Part shown: positions 1 through 12,754 of the stretch, piece after piece
Layout: every line of letters starts with the position of its first letter
Numbering within the stretch: position 1 is the first letter of the stretch
Assembly: GCA_000727475.1 (NCBI GenBank)
Contig: KL647288.1
Location: 9,240,055 to 9,304,054, forward strand
Direction of reading: 5' to 3'
DNA length: 64,000 bases
Source of the DNA: Sarcocystis neurona
Taxonomy: Eukaryota; Apicomplexa; Conoidasida; Eucoccidiorida; Sarcocystidae
Program-made: the position numbers and the translations under genes
Notes under the pieces: generated by a model
Seen by the model: the letters and a program-made list of their open reading frames with translations, nothing else
Told to the model about the DNA's origin: nothing
Databases searched by the model: none

Positions 1-140
1 TTCTAGTGCGCAGGCAGCTCGATTTTACGTGGATGCAGCGGCATTAATATCTACTTGCGTGTTCTATGGGCACGTGCGTGTTGCGTGTGGGATAGGCATC
101 TGGTAAGACATTCTGTCGAGCCTACGTGGGATGCTCCTAC

Positions 141-175
141 CAGTAGGACTTCAAAGGCTGCCTCGTGGCTCATTT
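141..175 (-). CDS. Possible next small exon of the CCCH gene
   Basis: On the minus strand, after a tag acceptor and before a GTAGGA donor, 35 nt can be read as (C)EMSHEAAFEVLL if the preceding exon supplies the first base of a Glu codon. Plant tandem CCCH proteins have a block of the form C-E-x-A-H-x-x-F-E-x-x-L-H-P at the equivalent place, so the match in spacing is attractive. The joining exon that would supply the Cys, between 176 and 708, was not identified, and the acceptor has a poor pyrimidine tract. Tentative. Confidence 0.3.
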
Positions 176-343
176 CTACGCCGCCCTCAGCGGCTCTTGC
201 TACGCTATACCCTCAAACACGCAGCTTGAAGGTGCACTCCTGTAATTTAAGTGCAGAGTATAGAGTGACCTTCGTAGACACCTGGACAGGCGCGCGTTGA
301 TTCGTTCAGGGAAGAAGTGTGAATCCTTGCTGCAGGTGCACAG

Positions 344-403
344 GACTCTGGAATGCGACGGTCGTCAACACAGGGATCTGCAGTGCGACGGTCGTCAACT
401 ACA
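344..403. repeat. Imperfect 30-bp tandem duplication
   Basis: Two adjacent copies of a roughly 30-bp unit share the core gcgacggtcgtcaac (copies near 344-373 and 374-403). The repeat lies between two putative exons of the CCCH gene, where I could not place the intervening exon. Confidence 0.6.
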
Positions 404-708
404 TGAGTACACCCCTCTCCGCTCTTCACTGCAGCCTCAAAGTGCATACGTAGACTTTCCCGCACTATTGCATATTCATATGCATGCGTACGCCCAAGTG
501 CACTTAGTTCTCCTAAATGTAAACTTTTCTGTAAGTGTGTTCGCAAACGCTTGTTGCAGTGTCAGATATTGCCACAAGCGAACAAACCCTGGCCTGTGTG
601 TCCACGTACGCGTATACGTGTAATACGACGTGTACACGTACGTGAGTGTGACGTGCGTAGAAGTACATCTACACACAGACGCATAGGTGTGCAGATGTTT
701 TCTCGTAC

Positions 709-3235
709 CGGCGCCTGTCTCTACTGTTGTGGTAGTAGGGACAGCTCTTCTTCTCGTGCTGCGGATTCCTATTTCTGCAGGGGAACACTTTGAAAACCTT
801 CAGATTAAGTGACCCGTCCGGAAGCAGCACGCTTATTCGCTCCACTCCGGCTGTTGCCAACTTGAAAAGTTGCGCTTCTTGCACATCCTGCTCCTTCGGG
901 ATCTCAAGAGACCCGGTAGCTCCTCCGGCGTGGTCGGTGCACAGTCGTGCAGAGGAGTTACCTTCTTCAGTGGCAGTGGCCTTGGCATCAGCCCCAGCGG
1001 AAGTTTTGGTAAACGTGCTTGCAGACGCGCCATCGTCAGCAGCGGTGCGAGCACTAGCGGCCTCTACACACGCTTGAGGACTTCGAGTAGCGCTAGCAGG
1101 GTGTTGCAAAGATTTCACAGTGCCGCAGCTGTCGGAGGCTCTAAGCGTCTCTGGATTCTCTTTCTGCACGGATACTACAAAAACTGCCTCATTCATTATA
1201 GAGTCAGTCTCTGTCGCTCCTGACTTGGTCGAACGTCGAGGTGCGCCGGGTTCTGTTGTTCTAGCATTCGCTGAGCTGGTCGCTGGTGTCGCTGCTGAAT
1301 CTGTCGTGATTGCGCCCTTCGGTGTACGAGCCTCTGCAGTACGTGTTGCTTTAGTTGTCGGCTTGGGGTTGCTGTTTGCCGTGTGAAATACGGCTGGTAC
1401 CTGGCTTGACGCTGCCGTCCCTCTTGCGGCGATAGAAGATGCTACTCGAGTGGCTGTTGAAACCGCCCCGGCAGGCTTACACTTTGATGTCCCTGCAGCC
1501 CGCAGCCCTGGGGATAGGGCTGGAGGTGGATGCTTCCAGTTTATTTGAGTGAATCTTCCAGTCTGCTGCTTTCTGCCGTTACTTTGCGTGCCCGCCCCGG
1601 CTGGAGTGGCTGCAGACGCAGTAACCGCACCACGCTGGTGGATCTCGGTGTGCTGAAAGTTATCCGCTTTCGCCAAGCGAGACGTTGGTCTGTTTTTCTT
1701 GCTGCTTGGATTCCCTTTCATACCTGCTGCCGCATTCGCCCCCAGTTTGTTGGAAATCTCTGATTCCACAGACGGACCAGTTACAGGATTCACGGAATCC
1801 TCCCTAACGAAAAGATACGCATCAGCAGCCGAAGTAGTGACAGCCAAGGAGTCACCGACGGAAGCTGCGGGAGCAACAGCAGCGCTGGCAGCAGTCGCAC
1901 TTGAGACCGAGCAAGTGCCAACACTCCGTACGGACGCGCCTTTTGAATCCGCCGTGTCTCGGGCAGCAGAGCCTGCGTCACTAGGAATGGTTGCTTTGCA
2001 GGCTACGAGATTGTGCAAAGCAGTCGGTGCAGGTGAGACACCTGCAGCCGCCGTGCCTGAGTTGTGCGCTTTTCCTCGTGGCATGGGGCGGACACAGGGG
2101 GTGGAACGACCTCGCCTGCTGTGAGTGGTATTGCGACTCTGCATACACCCTCCCTCTCGCTGAGACGTAAACTCAGCAACAGTATCACATGCGGCGGATT
2201 CCCCCACAGTAGCCGAAGGAGCCGGTGCATCGCCGATCCGATCGGCGGATGCAACACCAGTCTCCGCGACACGTTGAGGGACGCCGTCTGCAGCACGTAG
2301 CGCTGCATTCACCGCAGCAGATCCTACACTGTTCTCAGCAGCAAGCGTAGCGACACCGACACCTGCAGGGGAATCGGCCGTGATACCGGCAATTTTTGAA
2401 CATCGGTACGTGGAGCTGCACCTGGTGGAGCTCTTGTTATTTGAACATTGACGTACTCGACCTGAGGCGCTGGCGCGCCTCTGCGCTGCCGTTTCTTTGT
2501 GATTGTCTTTCACCTTTTTCTCGAAAGAAGGACTAGCTCTACGCATCCAGTTGTCATGACGTTTACGCGCGCAGTAGCTGTTTTTCTTCGATCTCTGCAA
2601 GATGTCCGTTGCAGAATTGCCCTGTTGACTTGTTTTTCTGCTGGTGCACTCTCGCTGCGACTTCTCTTCGCTGCTTCCGCCGCTGTTTTCAATCGTGCTC
2701 AAGTGCGTTTCTTTCGTGTAGCTGGTTTGTTGAGAGCACAAGACCGCTACAGCGGTGGCGCTATTGCCGGCACATCGGCTGCTTCCATGCAGTGTTGAGG
2801 CCTCACCGGTGCCAGCGTGAGTGCTGCTGGCATTGCCGCTGTGGGTCTTGGTGACGCTCTTGCTGCTGCTGATGCCGCCGCTGCCGCTGTCGTCACTGCT
2901 GCCGCAAGCGCTAGTGCTGCTAGTGCTGCACTTATTCGAAACGCTGCTGTTGTATCCAATACTGCTGCCGCTGTTGATGGAACTGCTGCCGGTGCTGCTA
3001 GAGCTCGAATCAGTGTTGCCACGGTTGGTGCTGCTGCTCCTAAGCCTCCTCCCCTGCCGCTGGTGACAATGCGCTTCATCTTCTCCTTGAGAAGTGTAAC
3101 CGGAGCCCATAGGCCCGCAGCTGCTGCTGTCGCTGCTGTACGCAGCGTGTGGGACTCCACCCACCTTGCCAGAAGTGGACCCGTTGCTGTAACCTGCCTC
3201 CCCTCCTTTCCGATGCTCTTTCAATTGGTTGCGAT
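709..3235 (-). CDS. CCCH zinc-finger protein, large internal exon
   Basis: Minus-strand exon of about 842 codons. It opens after a good acceptor (pyrimidine tract then cag, exon from 3235) and closes at a GTACGA donor after 709 (phase 2). Most of it is Ser/Ala/Thr-rich low complexity with (AGC)n Ser runs near the 5' end. The last 30 residues carry the conserved part: FKVFPC, then a His, then CPYYH followed by RDRRR. This spacing (C, H, C-x3-H, then a basic patch) resembles the first finger of plant-type tandem CCCH proteins and related unkempt-like proteins, which bind mRNA and influence its decay or translation. Such proteins carry further CCCH fingers downstream, which would lie in 1-700 and beyond the left edge. 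The start codon was not found; an upstream exon beyond 3235 is expected. The zinc-finger call is inference from motif spacing. Confidence 0.6.
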
Positions 3236-5609
3236 CTGCGAAACAGGAAGCATACGCACAAGAAGGTCGCGAACGAACGAGTGCGCACGCAGGTAGCGAG
3301 ACACACTGAAGACGGGACAAGGGGTAGAGACAGGGGCTCGGCAGTCAGAGACTGTGAGGACAGGAGCACACGAACGCATACCTGGATGGAGACGCAGACA
3401 AAGGCAGAGAAGAGGCATGCAAAGCTAGAGTAGGTAGTACATCCAGTTGAGGAGAGACGGACAGGCACATACGTGGACAGACTAGTATACAGGTTGGCAT
3501 ACACCATGCAGTACACGGACATATGCATACACGTATATGCGTGCCAAGATTGCACATGTGCCAAGTGAATTGTATGCCTTCGTCACCGCACATCTGAGTT
3601 GTGCAACGTAAACTCGTCGGCTCCTACGCACTGCGTCTCAGCAGTCTTCTGCGCAACAGTTTGCACGTTTGAGATTACTACTGTAGAGGACGTCTGTGTT
3701 GGACACCGGTCACCAGCTTCTTTTTCCAGCCTCACCGAGATGGCGACGGAAGACGACGCAGTACAAGGGCCCATCTCTACGTACACACGGCATGAAGACT
3801 GACCACAGAGTATTAATACACACGCACACATATATCTGGGCAGATACATCTCCTAGTGTAACCACATGCTGGGTTGCCTGTACACATTGTCCTTCGTCAG
3901 TACACCTCTCCACGCATACACAGGGGTACTTGTAAGTGTCTCCCGCCCTCTACCTCTCTCTCCCTCTCCCTATATATATACATATATCCACGCAGCAGTT
4001 CAACAGTCATGCTCCTCCCCCTGATGTACCATCGGAAAACTTGTAGCCACACCCTTCCCCGCCACAAGCAGGCTGTCGCTTCAACTGGTGGTCTACTTAA
4101 AAGTAGAAGCTGCAAAACACCCTCTAGTTCGGTCTTCAGTTGGGTTGTGCCTCAGTGGGAAAGCTGGGAAACACACGCAGTCAAAGGACTAGGGCACGTG
4201 GAGGCCGTGCTGCTGCGTACACGCGTCTGCTAGTGCACGGTCAGTATACGACGACCTACACGTCCGGAGATACACGTGTGCAGCTACTCGTAGAAGCGTC
4301 TATGATTACACCTTTAGGTGTAGTTCTTCGAAAGACGGCACGTTCGGGCAGGGCTACACCTTCGAGCAGCTTCACGGAGACGAACACGTAGACGTATGTT
4401 AGACGTGTATTGACATAGCTGTCTATGTCCTTGCGCGCGTAAACAATTCTAAAAGGTGCCGCTAGACATTTCCACATGTGCTTGACTTCAGGTGCACAGA
4501 TGTGAAGTTCCTACCAGGCACTGTGTATGTGCTTTCTCAATACGAATAAGCTTTTCTTCTGTGCTTTCAAAGGTCAAGGAGGAAGAAATATCTGGGCGTC
4601 CCACGGTACTGCGTATCCCCGCAAAACGCGTATTCTGTGGATGTCAACTCACGGTGAATCTGCTTGCTTGTGTCCGTCACCCCCCGCAACCTAACGCGCG
4701 TATCTTCAAACGTAAAGCAGGTGTAATTTCAGGTAGAAAAAGATGCATGCTGGCTAACCCGGTGTGGTGTTAGGGATGGGTTGACGAACGGACGAACTAA
4801 GCACACATGATTTCGTGTACATAGTAAACATAGGCAGGTGTAGCTCGTAAACCCCAGTAAACACGCCCGTGCGGGAAAGCCAGTTAGAGCGTATGTGAAC
4901 ACTATCGACAGGCAGGCATAATCTAAAAGGCACGCGCTCTTTTTCCAAAATAGACGAGCATGCAAGCAACGTCGGGGAACCGAGTAGAGTGCCTCCAGTT
5001 ATAGCCAAAATCATCTGAAGTCAGTGCTTCTGCACCGTATTCAGGCGCTGCCTCCGATCCATACGCATTCTGCATTGAACTCTCTGTGTAGCTCTCCCTG
5101 TAACCCACTTGAGGCTCCGGACTATCGTTGTGTGCTGCGTATGTGGAGGACTACGCGCATGCGCCCGCGAAGCTTCTTTTTCACGTGACGGCTACTTAAA
5201 CAGGCTTACAGTGCACCGATGTTTGCTTTACAAAACTGACGTTGATGCATGAAGAAGTCACGCGAAGGTAGACAATCATCAGCTATATGCCTACTCATGT
5301 TCGCTGCAAGAGAAACATATCTGCTAGATGCGCCTAAAGAAGGATGTCCTTTCCTTCACGGCGTACGTATGGTTGCTGCCTCTGCGCAGCCCGTAGAGGT
5401 AGTGCCACATTCATGTAGATCTAAGGTGCATATGTTTCGCCCTTCTGGAGACAGAGTCAACGGACACATCGTGAAATACAGCTTGAGCGAGACCCTCTGC
5501 CCGAGTTCGAATCCAATTACGACCTGGTGGTCACTGAGAGAATCGAAGTGCAATGCTGCACAACACGTGAACTTTGCAGAGCCAACTTTTCACGGTGATT
5601 GACGGTCAT
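3236..5609. other. Non-coding or unresolved interval
   Basis: Short open frames occur on both strands but none has coding-like composition or supported splice sites. The DNA contains scattered TA/CA microsatellite-like words (about 3970-3990) and acgta/tgcat motifs. An upstream exon with the start codon of the CCCH gene should lie here or further right, but I cannot identify it. Confidence 0.5.
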
Positions 5610-7109
5610 TCAATCTAGATCTGTGCATCTCAGAGGTACCGTAAACGTAAGGTGTACAGACACACGTTCTCCTGCGTCTGCGTTTGCAGATCCCGCAGAA
5701 CGCGTGTTGAATTCTTTGCGGGTCACTCGTACAATGTGGACTCTGTTGTCCAGCTCAACACGTGTTTCAATCACCAGGCATTCAAATCGGCAGCAACATA
5801 CGCTTGCAGAGCTGTCACAGGAGATAGAGGTGGGTAACTCACTTTTTCCTGGAAAAAAGCCTTCCTTCGGGGACGAACAGGAGCTGATATCATCTGTGGT
5901 CCCGGGAACATCGCTGAAAGCGCCATCAGAGCTGGCGACAACAGTGACCTGTTTTGCAGTACTGCATTCAAGCTGGTCGTTTTGTCCTTGAATTATATAC
6001 AGAGGCCTTGGCGGGTGCTGCTTCAACTCCTGCTGGTTCTGCTGGCGGTGTTCTAAGAGTTGCTGCCTCTGCTCTCTCTGCATTGAGAGCTCTCGTGACT
6101 GTGGCTGCTGCTGCGCGAACAGCTGCTCCGCGTGGTGGCGATGGTGCTGCTGCCTTGAGTCGTGCTGCTGCGGCTGCTGCTCTGTACACAGCTGCTGCTT
6201 TTGCGGTAGGTGCGCTGAACTTTGCTGCCTTCGATGCTGCTGTCTTTTCTTTTTCCCGCACAAGGACCCCTCTCGCCGTCTTCCCCTCAAGAGAGCGGTC
6301 GTGACTGTTCTGGTCGCAGTATTGTTGCCACCCGTCCGTTTAGTCAATGTGTCGACGGCCGTCGTATCTTCCGTCGCACTTTGTTGTCCTTTTGACCGCC
6401 CTCCCTCTTGCGTCGCGACCACTCGGGCTGGTGAGCAGCAGCTTGCAGCCGGACTCCCAGGCCTTCGCAGTTCGGCAGCCTCACTATCGGCAACGGCAGC
6501 CGAATGTTTATGCGGCACCTTCCAGTTAGCAGCCCTTCCATCGCCACTTGGTTTCTTTTGCTGTATGAGAACGCTGCTGTCCCTCTGGCTGGTTTTTTTT
6601 CGCAAGGGACCCTGCCGAGGTGCAGACGCACCAGCTGTAGTGGCAGCGGAAGCTGCACTGTTGGATATATTTCCACATGCTGCACCACACAATGCATTGC
6701 CCGAGGCTGCAGGAGCAGCAAGGGGATCGTCAGCACGAGAACATTCACTGGGAAGACACGGTTGCGCAGCTCTTATCGGAGCAGAATCCACAGTGGTTCG
6801 AGCTGAGCTAGCAGGAGGCCGTGGATCCGTACCACTCTTCCCCGCACCCGGCTGCGACGCCACAACAACCTGAGCAGAGGGGACCGCCAGGCTACTGTTA
6901 TTGCATCCGCCTACAGCGCGGGCAGCAACTGCTCGGTAAGTCAAAGCGTCAGAATGCACACCATTACCACAATTACTGTGAGGCTGTGGTGAGCCCTGAT
7001 TCCCCTGTTTCATATCTGTGGGAGACGCTGACGCAAACGCCGGCGGCCACTCCATATTTGATGTACCAGGGCGCGGTGGCATTAACAACTGCTGTGGCCG
7101 ACGTGACAT
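5610..7109 (-). CDS. Gln/Ser-rich low-complexity protein exon, unidentified
   Basis: Open minus-strand frame of 499 codons beginning at a real ATG (7109) and ending at TGA (5610). The N-terminal half is Ala/Ser/Pro-rich; the middle is Gln/His-rich, with CAG runs read as Gln and basic KKKRQQHRRQQ-type stretches. The last about 60 residues look less degenerate, with FECLVIETRVELDN and IVRVTRKEFNTR. No domain recognised. Coding strand is chosen because CAG falls in Gln phase here and the opposite strand gives only Leu/Ala/Cys shadows. An open frame at 7082-7516 on the same strand (for example STFNPSINGPADLTAELNRS) suggests an upstream exon joined near 7100, so the ATG at 7109 may not be the true start. 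GTGTGT or GTACCT near the 3' end could also be donors. Confidence 0.5.
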   Translation of the reverse strand: MSRRPQQLLMPPRPGTSNMEWPPAFASASPTDMKQGNQGSPQPHSNCGNGVHSDALTYRAVAARAVGGCNNSSLAVPSAQVVVASQPGAGKSGTDPRPPASSARTTVDSAPIRAAQPCLPSECSRADDPLAAPAASGNALCGAACGNISNSAASAATTAGASAPRQGPLRKKTSQRDSSVLIQQKKPSGDGRAANWKVPHKHSAAVADSEAAELRRPGSPAASCCSPARVVATQEGGRSKGQQSATEDTTAVDTLTKRTGGNNTATRTVTTALLRGRRREGSLCGKKKRQQHRRQQSSAHLPQKQQLCTEQQPQQHDSRQQHHRHHAEQLFAQQQPQSRELSMQREQRQQLLEHRQQNQQELKQHPPRPLYIIQGQNDQLECSTAKQVTVVASSDGAFSDVPGTTDDISSCSSPKEGFFPGKSELPTSISCDSSASVCCCRFECLVIETRVELDNRVHIVRVTRKEFNTRSAGSANADAGERVSVHLTFTVPLRCTDLD

Positions 7110-10100
7110 TTCGGCAACAACCTCTCTTTGGCTGCAGCCGCAGCAACATGAACGTCTCTTGCACGCGGGACACTGCTGGTGTTGCTGGTTTTTTCAGCTG
7201 GCAACTGCAAGGCTACGGAGTGCTGAAGCTTAATATCTTTGCCTTTGCTGTGGCCGCTACGGTTGAGTTCTGCAGTCAGGTCAGCTGGTCCGTTGATGCT
7301 CGGATTGAACGTGCTGGCACGCACATAGATTATCGACACAGGACACACGGCAACAGCCGCAGGAGAAATGATAACTGCCGTTATCGATGACACGATGAAG
7401 AGTTCACCGTGGAAACGTGCTGCGCTGCGTCGTGAACTCGACGCTGGTGTCGTTGCTGAAGGGCACCTGTGCGTGTGTTTTGGCTTGCAGGTTGCTCGCC
7501 TGTACGAGCGAACCACTTATTAATTGCATCGCTGTTTTGCAGCAGGCGCCGGCGCGAAAGAGGATGCAGTCAGGCGGGGCGGGGTTTGTGCCTTCCGCAC
7601 CGCTCTTGTAGATGCCGCTGGGGGATGCTGTTGCCGTTGTAGACAGCTCTCAACTGTGTTGCCTATAGAAGGTATTACCGTTGTTGAGAGCATTCGCCGA
7701 TGCTATCGAGAATCTCTTCCGGTGCTGTTGGAGGACGTTAGTCCTTGAGAGCACTCCAGTCACTGCTTTTTCTGACAGACGCTGCATCCGGCGCAGCCGG
7801 TGCAGCTGAGAATCTGCTGTTCAAGCCTTCTGTGCTCTGCCGAGTACTACAATTCATGCTGCTTGCAGTCGCCGTTGCTGCGATGGTGGCCTCGTACGAG
7901 TAGCTGCGGCGGCAGAACCGGTGATGACATTTGTTACTGTGCAACGTGGTGTCGCTACAACTGCGTGGCGCTGGTGAAGCAGCTTACAAGAGTTCAAGAG
8001 GGAGTCAATGAAACCTGGGTAACTACACCATCCCTGAAAGAAAATGCACCGCAGCAATGTGCGGCCGCTCGGTGGGCGTTAACGCTGCATTTATGGCGAC
8101 GGCATCGAAGGAAAGCAGCGTCCACGTGCCAGTTAGCTCTCTGCCGGCACTGCAACGTTAGGCGACGCATAGGAATAGAGCACCGATCTACACCATGACG
8201 CCATCACATGTAGAGGAATGCGTATGTTAAAGAAAACGCTCGACCAAATCACTGAAGAAGGCGAGGAGACAAAGCATGGCGCCCGCGCTCGCCCGTCGCT
8301 ACGACCGCGGGCGCCTACGGCAGCTTCTACTGTGGGGTAGAACATACGCCTTAAGGCGCCTACCAGAACAGGCGGGTTCTCTTTCCTGGCGTTTTCATAT
8401 GCCTATCCCGTGCACTCGACGCAAGAGCCATCCTGCGCACAGATCCGTTCTTCTTTCTTTACTTTCGCTCTTGTCTAGCCCGTCGCCCGTTGTGGTCAGT
8501 GTGCAAGCACATCCGTCCAGAGATGTTGCCCGAGCTGACCAGCTGCCCGATGGTCGATCTGCTAGAGCCGCCTTAGGCGGTTATAATTTCCAATCCGGGT
8601 CAAAAGAACGAGCGATGTTTTCTGTTGTTTGCGCTCCTATGCTAGACGGTTCCTTGGTTTGTTGCGGCTGCAGAGTAACTCTGTGACTTCGTCACGGGAT
8701 GCCATAAATATTCTCCAAACGGCGCTTACGGCCAAACAGGCCGTCCCGAAGGTAGTCTCAACATGCCACTAGGAGACGACTTGTCGTCTGCACCTCGAAA
8801 CTCTTAACGGAGGGGGCGCAGTTGATGCTGAGTGCAATATCAACGTTTTCTGAAGCAGCCAGAGCCACTTCGTAGCAACGACAGGGGAGGCAGCGACTTG
8901 TGGACCAACCGCCTCGGAATGATCTTCCGTATGCACAGTTGCTGGCTTTGGCACCGCTAGTGCTCCGCTGCGGAAGAAAAGCACATGTGTACTGAAGGCG
9001 CGAACTGTATTCGACTCGCATCGCCTTGCAGCCGTGTGTGTGTGTGTGTGTGTGTGTGTAGCCAGTTAGAAGGCAGCTGAGACCATCGCTTTCCGAGAAA
9101 GAGGCTCCTGTTGCTCGCAAATCTCGACGAAGGCGTGAAAAAGATATCATTTCAAAAACCTTCTCATCAATGTTGAAATTTGGACCCGCTAGCCGTTAAG
9201 GCGCAGGCTGTTACCGAATAGTAAGGCACTGTCACACACTGCGCGTTTACGTCAGCTGCGTGCTTGTGTAGTTGCAACGTGATCGACGTAGTCGTGCGGG
9301 TTCACTTTTCCGATTGACGCGACCCCGCTCTGAATGTGCGAAACGGGGGGGCTCGCTAGCACGAATTTATTTTGTCTCAGTTCAGTTACCCCACATTGTC
9401 CCCTCTAATATGCAGAAACTGTTCTGCGCAGGAAGAAGGTTCTGCATTTACGCCTCACTCAGTCTCTTCAGTACGCTACGAGAAAAATTTCTATCGAAGC
9501 GTGCGTGAGGCTACCTGTCTCGCTCCGTTCATGACGCCAGTCAGATGAAAACAATTATCGACCCCTCCCATACAACAGCAGCGTCCGCGTGTTCACACTG
9601 TTGGGCGGAGCCCCTGTCGTGGTGGCGGTAACTTATTCGGCTCTACCTCTACGCTGTTGTGCCAGTGAAGCAGCAATAGCGCTCTAAGTCGTAGACGCAG
9701 TAGTAGGGTACGAGAACGGCAGCGTACAGGCGGCGGCCGCGACGCTACCATTATAAGACCCGTTCCACGCACTCCGAACGCTGGGCTTGAGACAACATAT
9801 GCGTGAATAGCTGGACGGTTTGCTCCCCTTCTCGACGGTCCCTGTCGCAGCCTTTACCCCGCTACACCAGTGCGGATCTACGCTGTGATGGACGGGCAGT
9901 ACAGAGACACCCTACGTGGGCACCCGTTGCTCGGAGGGAGAGCGACCGATGGGTGCTAAGGAAAAAAAATTTGGTGCGCGGTGCAAACGCTCACCGATGC
10001 CTTCTTGTAGGATGGCAGATCCAGAAATAGTAGGAAGACACCCGCTGCGAAGAGAAATCCCATCCTAAAATCACCGACTTAGCTGGTAGGCCTGAGTCCT

Positions 10101-10230
10101 TCAAGAGAAAGCAAGCCGCTGTACTGCCGGAAGCAGGGAGCCCAGGTTTGTCATGCAAGTAGCTGACTACAGATCAGCCAGCCGGGGACGGTTGTATACA
10201 CACCGACGGCTGCTCCACTAGGGTCGGCTT
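7110..10230. other. Unresolved region with scattered coding-like fragments
   Basis: A minus-strand fragment at 7738-7944 (ending KSSDWSALKD) and the frame at 7082-7516 have coding-like composition and may be 5' exons of the gene at 5610-7109. A plus-strand ATG frame at 8276-8686 (136 codons) is open but Leu/Ser/Arg-biased and unsupported. A GT microsatellite sits at 9034-9059. From 9060 to 10230 I see no supported gene. Confidence 0.4.
9034..9059. repeat. GT microsatellite
   Basis: (GT)n of 13 units in a region with no supported gene. Confidence 0.9.
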
Positions 10231-12394
10231 TACAGGTTTGTAGACTCGCCCGACAAGCCAACAGCGGAGAACAGCATAGGCCGCGCAACAGCAGCACGAG
10301 GCGCACGCGAGCCTGCTGCTGCAACTGCAGCCTCGGTCGCAGCAGCACTAAGGAGACCTGGGCGTGGATACAGGGCAGGGCCAGTTGCAAGCGTCGTGCA
10401 ATGGCACAAGCAATCGACGTCTGTCGTGCTCACGCACTACCGAGAGAAAACCAACCTGTGTGCGAAGTCTATAGGCACCTGAGATGCGGCGACCTTCAGG
10501 TGATACTATTTACAAAAGCAGCTGCTGCAAGTCCTGTAGCCGCTTCGCAGCTCTTTCCGCTTACGCATTTAGCGAGAACAGGCAACAGCTACGGGGAAAG
10601 CTAGCGGTAAGCCCATAACCGTTGCACGACGGGTGTAAAATTGTACTTGATACCGAGGGGCGTGTTACTCAGGCATGTGCCGTTTGCCTTCCACGATGCC
10701 GGGGCCACTACAGTTGCTCTGCTGCTTCTGTAGCTAATGGTGCCCGCGCTCCTGCAATAAAGTTGCCCGTTGTAGATCTGCGTTGCTGCACGCCCGCTTC
10801 TATGTGGCTCCGTTCTGCGGGGTTTTATGGCTACTCATGCTCCCACTGCCACTAGCCCTGCCTTCCTGCAATGCTGCACGCTCTGACGGTATAAAGGCCG
10901 TGCATTCTTAATGAAGATGGAGTTGAACTCCACTATGAAGTAGATACAATAACCTAATAGATACGAATTCCCGCCGCTCCTCAAGAAGACGGATTTTACA
11001 GCAGAGAAGCACCTGATTTGCACTTTACCATCCCCTTGCTACATGCTTCCGGTGCAGCAAACAGGTGTCAGCGCCTTCACCCGGATGACAATAGAACCGG
11101 AAGATACGTTCTTCACCGCCTGTCCGGTCCTGCTCCAGTCCTCGGGCCATCTGTGCAGAAAAAAACGGTGTTCCTCGTCTTGTGTCCACTTCCTTCCCAC
11201 AGGTAGCCACCGTTCCCACATGATCAGCATTATATCACTCAGGCAAAAGAAGCACCAGAGAATCTACGGTGCAGAGTGCGGGCGACCCTGCGCAGAGAGT
11301 ATGAGAGTAACACTGTCAATGACGTTCGACTGGCGCCAGACGGATGATACACGAAGTACACGATTGTTGTCCTCCCAACACGACTGATGAAATTACATGT
11401 CATAGCGTTCCAGCAAGACTACTGGAAGGTCTCACGGTCTCAAGAAGGCTACGGCGTTCACATGGTAATGTTGAAGGCAGTTGCCATAGCGATTTGAACC
11501 CTCCCTCCGGCCAGCACTTAACAGCTGCTGGAGCGTCTGATGCTGCACCGGCAACAGCGCCGGCTACTGCTACGACCTCACGCTGCACGACGAAGTGGAA
11601 CAAAGAGGAACGAAGAACCTATATACGCGAGAATTTGTGAAGAAGCTGTGTTTGCTTGCTGGGCGAGAGTTCAGCTACACGCACGCCTCTCAAGTGACAC
11701 ATTTTCCCCGGCATAGCGTTGTTTCACAAAACCTTTTAGAGAGGCGGGAACTGGGTGGACTCATCGTGTCCATAAAACCTTTCACACAACGGTCACAGCA
11801 GCGCAGTCTTGCACGTGTGCGTGCTTCGCTGCGACACGAGAACGCCGCAGATACCTCTGGATGCTAGGAAAAGAACCGCCTTAAAAGGCGTAATACGGAC
11901 AGTGTGCGTCCTACTGTGGTGCAGTCGAGCTCACTCTTGGATCAACCGTCGGACTATGCCTCCGGGTATGTGGGGAAGAAACCTTTTCCGTTCTGCTTCG
12001 CCGGTTGCCTTATTCGGCATGCTGCATTTTCACGTGACGACTCGAAGAGGAGAAGGAAAGAACGTTATTGCATTCAGAATGCAATGCTGTAGACAGCGAG
12101 ACCACTACACGCACGAAAACTTCCCTGCCGCTGATAGTATGGTGAGTGCGATGACGCGTCTGCTTTGTTTGCAAGCGATCTGTGGCGCAGCTGCCGCCTT
12201 TTGGCGCTCCAGCAGGCCTGAGACCTTCGTGGAGACGCTGCCGGTGTGCGGGCAAACGCAACATTTTCAGTTGCCCCACCAGTTCATCTCCTGGTGCAGC
12301 ACCTGCCAAGCAGCAACTGCAGCAACCGTGCGAGATCAGCACGCACACAGGACCGCAGCAGAAGCAGCAGCAGTCGCAGCGTAGTCCCTGCTAA
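10231..12394 (+). other. Possible plus-strand low-complexity gene, exons unresolved
   Basis: Several plus-strand segments have Eimeria-like coding composition. About 10231-10480 follows a ctttacag acceptor and reads Ala-rich (RATAARGAR...), then a charged tail. About 11400-11640 reads as NPPSGQHLTAAGASDAAPAT and then a Lys/Glu/Arg-rich end. About 12209-12394 follows a gcgcag acceptor and ends in a Gln-rich tail (KQQLQQP ... KQQQSQRSPC) with a stop at 12394. CAG lies in Gln or Ala phase on this strand. I could not link the pieces with consistent phases or find the start. No family recognised. Confidence 0.3.
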
Positions 12395-12754
12395 GGGCAA
12401 GCGAACTGAACTTTACAAGCTGCGGTTTTTGGTTACAAAAGCTCACCTGGGGCCAGCCAAAAAAACGAATGGCTTCTAGCGTTGAAGGTGGTCTAGAACA
12501 TCTGCTCAGTACCCCTGCTGCCTGCAGCCTTGCACGTGCCTCCCAAAAAGAATTGTTTTTCCTTGCCTTGAGTGTATGTTCATCCATCATGGTCGCAGTT
12601 CAAACTGCCGTGCTACAGTCCCATTAAAAGTATGACGCGAAACCCATCCCCAGCACGAGTAAGAATGTGATAAATTCAGATGTTCAACGGTACTTTATTC
12701 GCCTCAGTTGCAGTTGTCGTATTACAGTGCCCCTAACAGCAGTGCTATAGGCTC

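Noticed and set aside
5500..5530. tRNA-like T-loop word (gttcgaatcc)
   Set aside because: The bases on either side cannot form a T-arm stem, and no acceptor or anticodon arm can be built around it.
8276..8686. 136-codon plus-strand ATG frame
   Set aside because: Composition is Arg/Leu/Ser-biased with no domain, no splice support and no neighbouring context; indistinguishable from chance.
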